From positions 1-64,000 of the forward strand of contig NZ_VIVL01000006.1 in NCBI RefSeq assembly GCF_007828835.1: a stretch of 64,000 bases of DNA. Direction: 5' to 3'. This document shows, piece after piece, positions 16,371-24,012 of this stretch (the first letter of the stretch is position 1; every line of letters begins with the position of its first letter). Both the position numbers and the translations under genes were made by a program. Under the pieces are notes generated by a model. The model had not been told where the DNA came from and made no database searches. It was given only the letters and a program-made list of their open reading frames with translations. The stretch is from Variovorax beijingensis (GTDB lineage Bacteria > Pseudomonadota > Gammaproteobacteria > Burkholderiales > Burkholderiaceae_C).

Positions 16371-17375
16371 ATGAACAGCTTTTTCAAGCGCACGCTGGTC
16401 GCCGTCGTCACGCTCGCGGCCATGGGCGGCGCCGCGGCCCAGGTGAAGGAACGCACGCTCAAGTTCGCGTTCCAGAACCAGACCGGCCATCCGCAGGCGC
16501 AGGGTGCGCAGAAGTTCGCAGACCTCGTCGCCGAGAAGTCGGGCAAGAAGATCACCGTCAAGCTGTTCCCGGGCGGCACGCTCGGCGGCGACCTGCAGAC
16601 GGTTTCCGCGCTGCAGGGCGGCACCGTGGAGATGACGGTGCTCAATGCCGGCATCCTGACGGCGCAGGTCAAGGAGTTTGCGGCCTACGACTTCCCGTTC
16701 CTGTTCAACAACGCGCAGGAAGCCGATGCCGTGACCGATGGCCCCTTCGGCCAGAAGCTGCTCGCCAAGCTCGACGAGAAGAACCTGCACGGCCTGGGCT
16801 ACTGGGACCTTGGCTTTCGCAACCTGACCAACAGCAAGCGCCCGATCGCCAAGGCCGACGACATCGCGGGCCTGAAGATCCGCGTGATCCAGTCGCCGAT
16901 CTACATCGACCTGTTCAACACGCTGGGCGCCAATGCCACGCCGATGCCCTTCCCGGAGCTGTACTCGGCGCTGGACCAGAAGGCGGTGGACGGCCAGGAG
17001 AATCCCAACACCGTGATCGCGTCGTCGAAGTTCGCCGAAGTGCAAAAGCACATCACGCAGACGCGCCACATCTACAACCCGCAGGCGCTGATCATCAGCA
17101 AGAAGGCCTGGGACGGCATGAGCGCCGAGGAGAAGAAGATCATCGGCGAGGCCGCCGCCGAAGCCACCAAGTTCCAGCGCCAGGCGTCCCGCGACGCGGC
17201 CGACACCGCGCTCGACACGCTCAAGAAGGCCGGCATGACCGTGACCGAACTCCCGCCCGCCGAGATGGCCAAGCTGCGCGACAAGGTCAAGCCGGTGATC
17301 GACAAGTACACGGCCACCGTAGGCGAGGCGACCGTCAAGGAACTGATGGCGGAGATCGCCAAGGTTCGCAAGTAA
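16371..17375 (+). CDS. TRAP transporter substrate-binding protein (DctP)
   Basis: A 334-residue periplasmic receptor. The signal peptide is about 1-23 (LVAVVTLAAMGGAAAQ). The mature part shows GYWDLGFRNLTNSKRPI, then DIAGLKIRVIQSPIYIDLF with the family arginine that clamps a carboxylate, and ALDQKAVDGQENPNTVI. AAGGAGA precedes ATG 16371. It is placed after its two permease genes and directly before the second shikimate dehydrogenase (15 bases), in one operon. Ligand inference: a cyclic hydroxy-carboxylate of the quinate/shikimate type. Confidence 0.87.
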   Translation: MNSFFKRTLVAVVTLAAMGGAAAQVKERTLKFAFQNQTGHPQAQGAQKFADLVAEKSGKKITVKLFPGGTLGGDLQTVSALQGGTVEMTVLNAGILTAQVKEFAAYDFPFLFNNAQEADAVTDGPFGQKLLAKLDEKNLHGLGYWDLGFRNLTNSKRPIAKADDIAGLKIRVIQSPIYIDLFNTLGANATPMPFPELYSALDQKAVDGQENPNTVIASSKFAEVQKHITQTRHIYNPQALIISKKAWDGMSAEEKKIIGEAAAEATKFQRQASRDAADTALDTLKKAGMTVTELPPAEMAKLRDKVKPVIDKYTATVGEATVKELMAEIAKVRK

Positions 17376-17390
17376 GGACGGCTGACCGAC

Positions 17391-18224
17391 ATGATTTCCG
17401 GCAAGACCACACTCGTCGCGCACCTGGGCTTTCCCACCGAAAGCTTCAAGGCGCCGATGATCTACAACCCCTGGTTCGAGAAGCAGGGCATCGACGCCGT
17501 CGTGGTGCCGATGGGCGTGAAGCCCGAGGACTATCCGGCTGCCTTCGCCGCGCTCTTCCGGCTCACCAACATCCGGGGCGCGCTGGTGACCATGCCGCAC
17601 AAGATCACGACCATGGGCCTGGTCGACGAGGTCACGCCAACGGCAAAGATCGCGGGCGCCTGCAACGCCGTGCTCAAGCGCGCCGACGGCACGCTGGTGG
17701 GCGACCAGTTCGACGGCGCAGGCTTCGTGCGCGGCGTGCTGCGCAAGGGCTGCGCGCTCGAGGGCGCACGCGTGCTGGTCTCCGGCAGCGGCGGCGTGGG
17801 CTCGGCAATCGCAGCCTCGCTGGCAGCGGCCGGCGTGGCGCAGATCGCGCTCTTCGATGCCCACGCACCGTCGGCCGAGGCGCTCGCCGGGCGCCTGCGC
17901 ACGCACTATCCGGCGCTGGCCGTGTCCACCGGCTCGAACGATCCGGCCGGCTTCGACCTCATCGTCAATGCCACGCCGCTGGGCATGAAGGAAGGCGATC
18001 CGCTGCCTTTCGATGTGGACCGCATCGCGGCCTCGACCTTCGTCGGCGAAGTGGTCATGAAGTCGGAATACACGCCGCTGCTGCGTGCCGCCCGGGACAA
18101 GGGCTGCGCCGTGCAGGTGGGCACCGACATGCTGTTCGAGATGATTCCCGCGTACCTCGAGTTCTTCGGCTTCGGCACGGCCACGGCCGATGCGCTGCGT
18201 GCCGAGGCGAAGATCAGCTACTGA
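17391..18224 (+). CDS. Shikimate dehydrogenase family protein, canonical copy
   Basis: A 277-residue AroE-like dehydrogenase of standard length. It has LVTMPHKITTM with the catalytic lysine, GDQFDGAGF with the catalytic aspartate, the dinucleotide loop VLVSGSGGVGSAIAASL and VNATPLGMKEGD. Both this and the 13471 copy have Q-F-D or L-F-D where AroE has N-T-D, which fits the catabolic or YdiB-like side of the family. It is translated 15 bases after dctP with a GGACGG-type site. Shikimate to 3-dehydroshikimate feeding QuiC is the expected step. Confidence 0.8.
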   Translation: MISGKTTLVAHLGFPTESFKAPMIYNPWFEKQGIDAVVVPMGVKPEDYPAAFAALFRLTNIRGALVTMPHKITTMGLVDEVTPTAKIAGACNAVLKRADGTLVGDQFDGAGFVRGVLRKGCALEGARVLVSGSGGVGSAIAASLAAAGVAQIALFDAHAPSAEALAGRLRTHYPALAVSTGSNDPAGFDLIVNATPLGMKEGDPLPFDVDRIAASTFVGEVVMKSEYTPLLRAARDKGCAVQVGTDMLFEMIPAYLEFFGFGTATADALRAEAKISY

Positions 18225-18324
18225 GCAGTGTGCAACGCCGGCCCTGCGCCGTGCGGCGCGAGGGAAGACGCGGTGTAATGCTGTTGCGATCACTCGATTT
18301 TTTTGACGCAAGAAGACATTCACC

Positions 18325-19533
18325 ATGAGTATTTTCGAAGGCTTCCTTTCCACGTCCGAGACGCTTTCCGCCTTCAGCGACCACAATTTCGTCGGCGCGA
18401 TGCTTCGCTTCGAGGCCGCACTGACCCGCGCGCAGGCCGCGCTCGGGCTGGTGCCGGAGGCGGCCGCGCATTCGATCGTCGGCAGCTGCAAGGTCGAACT
18501 GTTCGACGTGGCCAAGATCGTGCGCGACAGCGGCCGCGCCGGCAGCGTCGCGATTCCGCTGGTCAAGGCCTTGAAGGAGGCCGTGGGCCTGTTCAATCCG
18601 GGCGCCGTGCCCTTCGTGCATTTCGGCAGCACCAGCCAGGACGTGATCGACACCGCGATGGCGCTGGTCACGCGCGAAGGCATTGCGCTGATCGAAGCCG
18701 ATGTCGACCGCGCCATCGAGGCGCTGCTGCAGCACGCGACGCAGCATGCGGCCACGCCGATCCTGGCACGCACGCTGATGCAGCCCGCGTCGGTCACGAG
18801 CTTCGGCCTCAAGTGCGCCGGCTGGGCCGCGCCGCTGGTGCGCAGCCGCGCCCGCCTGCGCGAGGCCGCACGCCACGCGCTGAGCGTGCAGCTCGGCGGT
18901 GCCGTCGGCACGCTCTCGCAGATGAAGGGGCAGGGCCCGGCCGTCGTGCAGCGCGTGGCCGATGAGCTCGGCCTCGGCAATGCCGGCGCCACTTGGCACA
19001 CGCAGCGCGACGAATGGGTCGCGCTCGGCTGCGAGCTGGGGCTGCTCACGGGCAGCCTCGGCAAGATCGCGCGCGACATCGCGCTCATGGGCCAGTACGA
19101 GGTCGGTGAGGTGGCCGAGCCCACCGAGCCGGGCCGCGGCGGCTCTTCGGCCATGCCGCACAAGCGCAACCCGGTGGCGGCGATGGTCGCGCTGGCCGCC
19201 GCCCAGCGCGCGCCCCAGCGCGTGGCCGCGCTGCTGGCGGCCATGCCACAGGAACACGAGCGCGCGCTCGGCGGCTGGCAGGCCGAGCTGGCCGAATGGC
19301 CGCAGCTGCTGATGTCGGCGCACGGCAGCGCGCGTGCGCTGGCCAGTGCGCTGCCGGGCCTGCAGATCGACGCGGCGCGCATGCGTGCCAACATCGACAC
19401 CCTGCGCTCGGAGCTGCCGCGCGAGGCCGCGGACGAATGGTTCGACCCCGCGCTGGCCGGGCCCGCAGGCGAAACCGCGCTGCGGCAAGTCGCGGCACTG
19501 CGCGCCCAACTGATTGCGAAAGACACCCCCTGA
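18325..19533 (+). CDS. pcaB: 3-carboxy-cis,cis-muconate cycloisomerase
   Basis: A 402-residue enzyme of the fumarase/aspartase superfamily. It lactonises beta-carboxymuconate, the ring-cleavage product of protocatechuate, to gamma-carboxymuconolactone in the cytoplasm. Evidence: PFVHFGSTSQDVIDTAMALV in the first conserved region and the superfamily signature GRGGSSAMPHKRNPV at about 268-282. Length fits bacterial PcaB. A 100-base gap before ATG 18325 ends in a T-rich stretch and probably carries its promoter. The stop overlaps the pcaC start (TGATG). Confidence 0.9.
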   Translation: MSIFEGFLSTSETLSAFSDHNFVGAMLRFEAALTRAQAALGLVPEAAAHSIVGSCKVELFDVAKIVRDSGRAGSVAIPLVKALKEAVGLFNPGAVPFVHFGSTSQDVIDTAMALVTREGIALIEADVDRAIEALLQHATQHAATPILARTLMQPASVTSFGLKCAGWAAPLVRSRARLREAARHALSVQLGGAVGTLSQMKGQGPAVVQRVADELGLGNAGATWHTQRDEWVALGCELGLLTGSLGKIARDIALMGQYEVGEVAEPTEPGRGGSSAMPHKRNPVAAMVALAAAQRAPQRVAALLAAMPQEHERALGGWQAELAEWPQLLMSAHGSARALASALPGLQIDAARMRANIDTLRSELPREAADEWFDPALAGPAGETALRQVAALRAQLIAKDTP

Positions 19534-19964
19534 TGACCGACGAAGCAAGCACGACCACACCTCCCAACGACTACGAAGCCGGCCTCGTCAACCGCCGCCG
19601 CGTGCTCGGCGACGCCTGGGTCGACAAGTCGCTCGCCAACCGCAACGCGTTCAACGCCGAGTTCCAGGAGCTCATCACGCGCCATGCCTGGAACGACATC
19701 TGGGGCCGGCCCGCGCTGGGCGACAAGACGCGCCGCTACATGGTGCTGTCGATGATGCTGGGCATCCACGCCTATGAAGAATTCGCGATGCACGTGCGCG
19801 CGGCGCTCGACGGCCCGCCCGAGTCGCGCCTCACGCCCGAGGACATCAAGGAAGTCATCATGATGGCGGCCATCTACTGCGGCGTTCCGGTGGCGAACCA
19901 CGCCTTCGGCATCGCGACCGGCATCCTGCGCGAGAAGGGCTTGCTGGCCGCGGCCGCCCAGTGA
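19533..19964 (+). CDS. pcaC: 4-carboxymuconolactone decarboxylase
   Basis: A 143-residue protein of the AhpD/CMD fold. It converts gamma-carboxymuconolactone to beta-ketoadipate enol-lactone. Typical phrases are YEAGLVNRRRVLGDAWVD, RHAWNDIWGRPALGDKTRR, IHAYEEFAMHVRAA and EVIMMAAIYCGVPVANHAF; it is slightly longer than the usual 130 or so by an N-terminal extension. ATG 19533 overlaps the pcaB stop, and its own stop overlaps the GTG of the next gene, so the block is translationally coupled. Confidence 0.92.
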   Translation: MTDEASTTTPPNDYEAGLVNRRRVLGDAWVDKSLANRNAFNAEFQELITRHAWNDIWGRPALGDKTRRYMVLSMMLGIHAYEEFAMHVRAALDGPPESRLTPEDIKEVIMMAAIYCGVPVANHAFGIATGILREKGLLAAAAQ

Positions 19965-21181
19965 CCGGGCCGAGCATCCGCAAGGCCCGGTTCGAACTCG
20001 GCTTTGGCCTGCTGCTGCCGCTGCTGCTGGCGGCACAGCCCGTGGCCACTGACAGCTACCTGCCCGCGCTGCCCGCTATTGCCAGGGAGCTGGGCTCGGC
20101 CAGCACCAGCCTGACGCTGTTCGTGCTGGCCTTCGGCTTTGCGCAGTTGCTGTGCGGCCCGCTGGCCGACCGCTTCGGCCGCCGGCCGGTGCTGCTGGCG
20201 GGGCTTGGCTGCTACGCGGCCGCGGCGCTGGGCGGCGCCTTCGCCGGCAGCGTCGCGGTGCTCGCGGGCTGGCGCACGCTGCAGGGCTTTTCGATGGCGG
20301 CCATCCTGGTGTGCGCGCGCGCCGCGGTGCGCGACCTCTACCCCGCGCACGAGGGCCCGCACGTGATGGCGCGCGGGCTCACGGGCCTGGGCGTGGTGGG
20401 GCTGCTGGCGCCGCTCGTGGGCGCGTGGCTGGTGCAGGGCGCCGGCTGGCGCTGGGTGATGGCGTCGATGGCGCTCTACGCGCTGGTGCTGCTGGCCCTG
20501 TGCTGGCGTTCGTTCGCGGAGACGCGGCGGCCGCTGGCGGGCGAGCCCTCGGCGCCGAGTGGCAGCACCCGCGCCGTGTTCGCGAGCCACAGCTTCCGGG
20601 CCTGGGCCTCGGTGGCCGCAACCACCTACGGCGGCCTTTTCTGCTTCCTGCTGCTGTCGCCGATGGTCTACATCGGCTACCTGGGCTGGTCGCCCGCGAT
20701 GTACGGCTGGATCCCGGCCGGCGGCTCGCTGGTCTACATCTTCAGCACCACCCTGTGCCGGCGGCTGCTGCGCAGGTACGGCCCGGTGGGCACCGTGCAG
20801 CTGGGCGCCACGCTGAGCATGGCCGGCGCAGCGGTCCAGGCGCTGGGCTGCTGGCTCGCGCCGCACAGCGCACTGCCGCTGCTCGCGGGCCACGCGGTGT
20901 ATTGCCTGGGCCACGGCATCCACCAGCCCTGCGGCCAGGCCGGCGCCGTGGGCGACCTGCCGCACCTCGCGGGGCGGGCCGTGTCGTGGTCCGGTTTCGG
21001 CATGATGATGGTGGCGTTCGGCGTCGGGCAGATGGCCGCGCAGTTCGTCGACACCGATTTTTCGAACGGCGCCTGGCCGATGGTCGTTCCGATGCTGCTC
21101 GCAGGCTGCGGGTTGCTGGCCATCGCGTTCCTCTGGCTGCCGCGTCTTCAACATCCGATCAAGGAAAAGGAATCACCATGA
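19961..21181 (+). CDS. MFS transporter, Bcr/CflA-type
   Basis: A 406-residue 12-segment major facilitator. Segment 1 ends in VATDSYLPALPAIARELG, the Bcr/CflA/MdfA drug-proton antiporter signature. The loop 2-3 motif is GPLADRFGRRPVLLAG and RGLTGLGVVGLLAPLVGAWL lies around segment 5. The gene starts with GTG 19961 inside pcaC and ends overlapping the pcaD ATG (ATGA), so it is locked into the pca operon. It could export an aromatic or lactone intermediate that accumulates, or be an importer recruited to the pathway; sequence alone does not settle which. Confidence 0.82.
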   Translation: MTGPSIRKARFELGFGLLLPLLLAAQPVATDSYLPALPAIARELGSASTSLTLFVLAFGFAQLLCGPLADRFGRRPVLLAGLGCYAAAALGGAFAGSVAVLAGWRTLQGFSMAAILVCARAAVRDLYPAHEGPHVMARGLTGLGVVGLLAPLVGAWLVQGAGWRWVMASMALYALVLLALCWRSFAETRRPLAGEPSAPSGSTRAVFASHSFRAWASVAATTYGGLFCFLLLSPMVYIGYLGWSPAMYGWIPAGGSLVYIFSTTLCRRLLRRYGPVGTVQLGATLSMAGAAVQALGCWLAPHSALPLLAGHAVYCLGHGIHQPCGQAGAVGDLPHLAGRAVSWSGFGMMMVAFGVGQMAAQFVDTDFSNGAWPMVVPMLLAGCGLLAIAFLWLPRLQHPIKEKESP

Positions 21182-21942
21182 CCCGTTTGAACGTCGTCCG
21201 AGAAGGCAGCGGTCCTTTCGTCGTGCTGAGCCATGCGCTGGGCTGCGACCTGCACATGTGGGACGGCGTGGCCGAGCAGCTTGCGCGCGCCCACACCGTG
21301 ATCCGCTACGACCACCGCAACCATGGCGGCTCGCAGGTGGTGCCGGGCGCGCTGCGCGTGGAGACGCTGGCGCAGGACGCGGCCGAGCTCATCCAGCGCG
21401 AGGCGGGCGGGGAGCCGGTGCACTTCGTCGGCCTGTCCATGGGCGGCATGACCGCGCAGGCGCTGGCGGTGCGCCATCCCGAGCTGCTGCGCAGCGTGGT
21501 GATCGCGAATTCGTCGGCCCACTACCCTGACCAGTCGCCGTGGCGTGCGCGCGCCGAGACGGTGGCCGCCAAGGGCGTGGCCGCCATTGCACCAGGCGCG
21601 GTGGCGCGCTGGCTCACGCACGGCTACGTCACCACGCAGGAGGGCAAGGCCGCGGCCGAGGCGCTGCACGACGTGCTGGTGCGCACCGACGCGCAGGGCT
21701 ACATCGAAAGCTGCAACGCGGTGGCGGCGATCGATTTCCGCGACAGCAATCGCCGCATCGCCGTGCCCACGCTGGTGATCGCGGGGCTGCAGGACGAGGC
21801 CACGCCGCAGGTGATGTCCGAAGCCATCGCGGCCGCCATTCCCGGCGCGCGTCTGGCCACCATCGACGCGGCGCATCTGAGCGCGGTGGAGCGGCCGGTC
21901 GAGTTCACGCAGCTGCTGATCGATTACTGGCGCAGCCTTTGA
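21178..21942 (+). CDS. pcaD: 3-oxoadipate enol-lactonase
   Basis: A 254-residue alpha/beta hydrolase that opens beta-ketoadipate enol-lactone to beta-ketoadipate. The oxyanion region is VVLSHALGCDLHMWDG, the nucleophile elbow GLSMGG (Ser 87), the acid Asp 206 in GLQDEATP and the base His 233 in DAAHLSAVE. VIRYDHRNHGGSQV is typical of PcaD. ATG 21178 overlaps the MFS stop. The next step, beta-ketoadipate CoA transfer (PcaIJ), is not encoded here. Confidence 0.9.
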   Translation: MTRLNVVREGSGPFVVLSHALGCDLHMWDGVAEQLARAHTVIRYDHRNHGGSQVVPGALRVETLAQDAAELIQREAGGEPVHFVGLSMGGMTAQALAVRHPELLRSVVIANSSAHYPDQSPWRARAETVAAKGVAAIAPGAVARWLTHGYVTTQEGKAAAEALHDVLVRTDAQGYIESCNAVAAIDFRDSNRRIAVPTLVIAGLQDEATPQVMSEAIAAAIPGARLATIDAAHLSAVERPVEFTQLLIDYWRSL

Positions 21943-22011
21943 GAAACGCGGCCTCCACGCCATGGGTCGGGCCTAGGTCTAACCCCTAATCCGTGCGAAC
22001 AATGCACGCAT

Positions 22012-22030
22012 GCGTTCGATGATCGAACGC
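22012..22030. promoter_or_regulatory. Perfect palindrome, candidate IclR/PcaR operator before quiC
   Basis: GCGTTCGATGATCGAACGC is a perfect inverted repeat with nine-base arms around one base, ending 53 bases before the quiC start in a 141-base gap. Its 15-bp core matches the 13336-13350 site at 13 positions. That places quiC, and perhaps the downstream symporter gene, under the IclR regulator of this cluster. The pairing is inference from sequence identity. Confidence 0.65.
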
Positions 22031-22083
22031 TGGGTGCATGTGGAGCGTTGTGGGCGGCGGTGGGTGTTCCTACAGTCACCCCC

Positions 22084-23982
22084 ATGCATCGCTCCATTGC
22101 CACCGTCTCCCTCAGCGGCACGCTTCGCCAGAAGCTCGAAGCCGTTTCGGCCGCGGGCTTCGACGGCATCGAGCTGTTCGAGGCCGACTTCGTCAACTTC
22201 AAGGGCAGCGCCGCCGAACTGCGCCGCATCGCCTCGGACCTCGGCCTCTCGATCGACCTGTACCAGCCCTTCCGCGATTTCGAGGGCATGCCCGAGGCCC
22301 AGTTCCGCCGCAGCCTGGAGCGCGCCGAGCGCAAGTTCGACCTGATGGAGGCCATGGGAGCGCCGCTGATGCTGTGCTGCTCCAACACCTCGCCGCTCTC
22401 GGTGAACGACCCCGCGCTGGCCGCCGCGCAGCTGCACGAACTCGCGGAGCGTGCCGCGCGCCGCAATCTGCGCGTGGGCTTCGAGGCGCTGGCCTGGGGC
22501 CGCCACACCTCGTTGTACGGCCAGGCCTGGAACATCGTGAAGCAGGCCGACCACCCGCAGCTCGGCCTGATTCTCGACAGCTTCCACACGCTGTCGCTGA
22601 AGGACGATGCCACGGGCATCGCCGCCATTCCGGGCGACAAGATCTTCTTCCTGCAGATGGCCGATGCGCCGCTGCTGTCGATGGACGTGCTGCAATGGGC
22701 GCGCCACCACCGCTCGTTCCCGGGGCAGGGCGATTTCGACGTGATCGGCTTCTTCGAGCAGGTGCTGCGCGCGGGCTACACCGGCCCGCTGTCTCTCGAG
22801 ATCTTCAACGACCTGTTCCGCGAAACGCCCAACCGCCGCACCGCGGTGGACGCGATGCGCTCGCTGCTGTACCTCGAAAGCGAGGCGCGGCAACGGTTGG
22901 CTCCGGCGGCCGATGCGCAGGCGCCCGCGCAGCCGGTCGCGGTCGAGCTGTTCAGCCCGCCGCCCGTGCCGGCGCTCTCGGGCCTGTCGTTCATCGAGTT
23001 CGCGGCCGATGAGGCCTCGGCCGGCACGCTCGGCGCGTTCCTGGAGCAGATCGGCTTCCGCCGCGTCGGCCGGCACCGCTCGAAGGCCGTGGTGCTGTAC
23101 CGCCAGGGCGAAATCAACCTGATCGTCAACGCGCAGCCGGATTCGTTCGCACGCAGCCGCTTCGAGGCGCACGGCACCTCGGTGTGCGCGCTGGGGGTGC
23201 GCTGCGCCGATCCGCAGGCCGCCGTCGAGCGCGCCACGGCCATGTGCTCGCAGCGCCACGACAGCCCGGTCGGACCGAACGAATTGCGCGTGCCGGCCAT
23301 CGTGGCGCCGGGCGGCAACCTGATCCATTTCGTGCCCGAGGCCCTGGGAACCAATGGGCTGTACGAGGCCGACTTCATCCTCGAGGAAGACGCGGCGGCC
23401 GATGCCGGCGGCGCCGGCCTCGCGCAGGTCGACCACGTGGCGCTGGGCCTGGCGCTCGACCAGCTCGACACCTGGGTGCTGTTCACGCGTGCCGTGCTGG
23501 GACTGGAGCCCGGCGAAAGCCTGGAGCTGGCCGACCCTTTCGGCCTGATCCGCTGCCGCGGCGTGGCCAATGCCGACCGCAGCGTGCGGCTGGTGCTCAA
23601 CGTGTCGCTGAGCCAGCGCACCCGCACCGCGCGCACGCTGAGCCTGACCGGCGGCGGCGCGGTGCACCACATCGCGCTGCGCTGCGACGACATCTTCGAG
23701 AGCGTGGAGCGGCTGCGCGCGAGCGGCACGCGCTTCGTGCCGATTTCGGACAACTACTACGACGACCTGGCCACGCGCGTCGACCTCGACCCGGCGTTGC
23801 TCGCACGCCTGCGCGCGGCGGGCGTGCTGTTCGACCGTTCGCCCGCGGGCGACTACCTGCACATCTACACCGAGAACATCGAAGGCGGGCTCTTCTTCGA
23901 ACTGGCACAGCGCACCGCGGGCTACGACGCCTACGGCGCGCTCAACGCACCGGCGCGCATGGCATCGCAGGCGCAGCAATAA
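22084..23982 (+). CDS. quiC: 3-dehydroshikimate dehydratase fused to an HPPD-like domain
   Basis: A 632-residue two-domain enzyme. The N-terminal TIM barrel (about 1-280, sugar isomerase/AP endonuclease 2 family) dehydrates 3-dehydroshikimate to protocatechuate; likely metal ligands are the acidic residues in VGFEALAWG, LGLILDSFH and SLEIFNDLF plus the polar residue in FLQMADAP. The C-terminal half (about 295-620) is a vicinal-oxygen-chelate pair resembling 4-hydroxyphenylpyruvate dioxygenase, with possible ligands His in QVDHVALGL and VHHIALRCD and Glu in GGLFFELAQR. Such fusions are known for pseudomonad QuiC1; the role of the second domain is unsettled. I chose ATG 22084; a frame to 22048 would overlap the promoter region. 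It supplies the substrate for the ring cleavage that feeds pcaBCD. Confidence 0.88.
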   Translation: MHRSIATVSLSGTLRQKLEAVSAAGFDGIELFEADFVNFKGSAAELRRIASDLGLSIDLYQPFRDFEGMPEAQFRRSLERAERKFDLMEAMGAPLMLCCSNTSPLSVNDPALAAAQLHELAERAARRNLRVGFEALAWGRHTSLYGQAWNIVKQADHPQLGLILDSFHTLSLKDDATGIAAIPGDKIFFLQMADAPLLSMDVLQWARHHRSFPGQGDFDVIGFFEQVLRAGYTGPLSLEIFNDLFRETPNRRTAVDAMRSLLYLESEARQRLAPAADAQAPAQPVAVELFSPPPVPALSGLSFIEFAADEASAGTLGAFLEQIGFRRVGRHRSKAVVLYRQGEINLIVNAQPDSFARSRFEAHGTSVCALGVRCADPQAAVERATAMCSQRHDSPVGPNELRVPAIVAPGGNLIHFVPEALGTNGLYEADFILEEDAAADAGGAGLAQVDHVALGLALDQLDTWVLFTRAVLGLEPGESLELADPFGLIRCRGVANADRSVRLVLNVSLSQRTRTARTLSLTGGGAVHHIALRCDDIFESVERLRASGTRFVPISDNYYDDLATRVDLDPALLARLRAAGVLFDRSPAGDYLHIYTENIEGGLFFELAQRTAGYDAYGALNAPARMASQAQQ

Positions 23983-24012
23983 AGATTCTTTTCGTCAACC
24001 CGGAGACAAACC

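Noticed and set aside
18225..18324. A third IclR-type operator before pcaB
   Set aside because: TTGCGATCACTCGAT has a partial resemblance but no symmetry comparable to the other two sites.
16350..20036. A 1228-codon open frame on the minus strand
   Set aside because: Antisense to dctP, the second shikimate dehydrogenase, pcaB and pcaC; low-complexity translation, no ribosome site.
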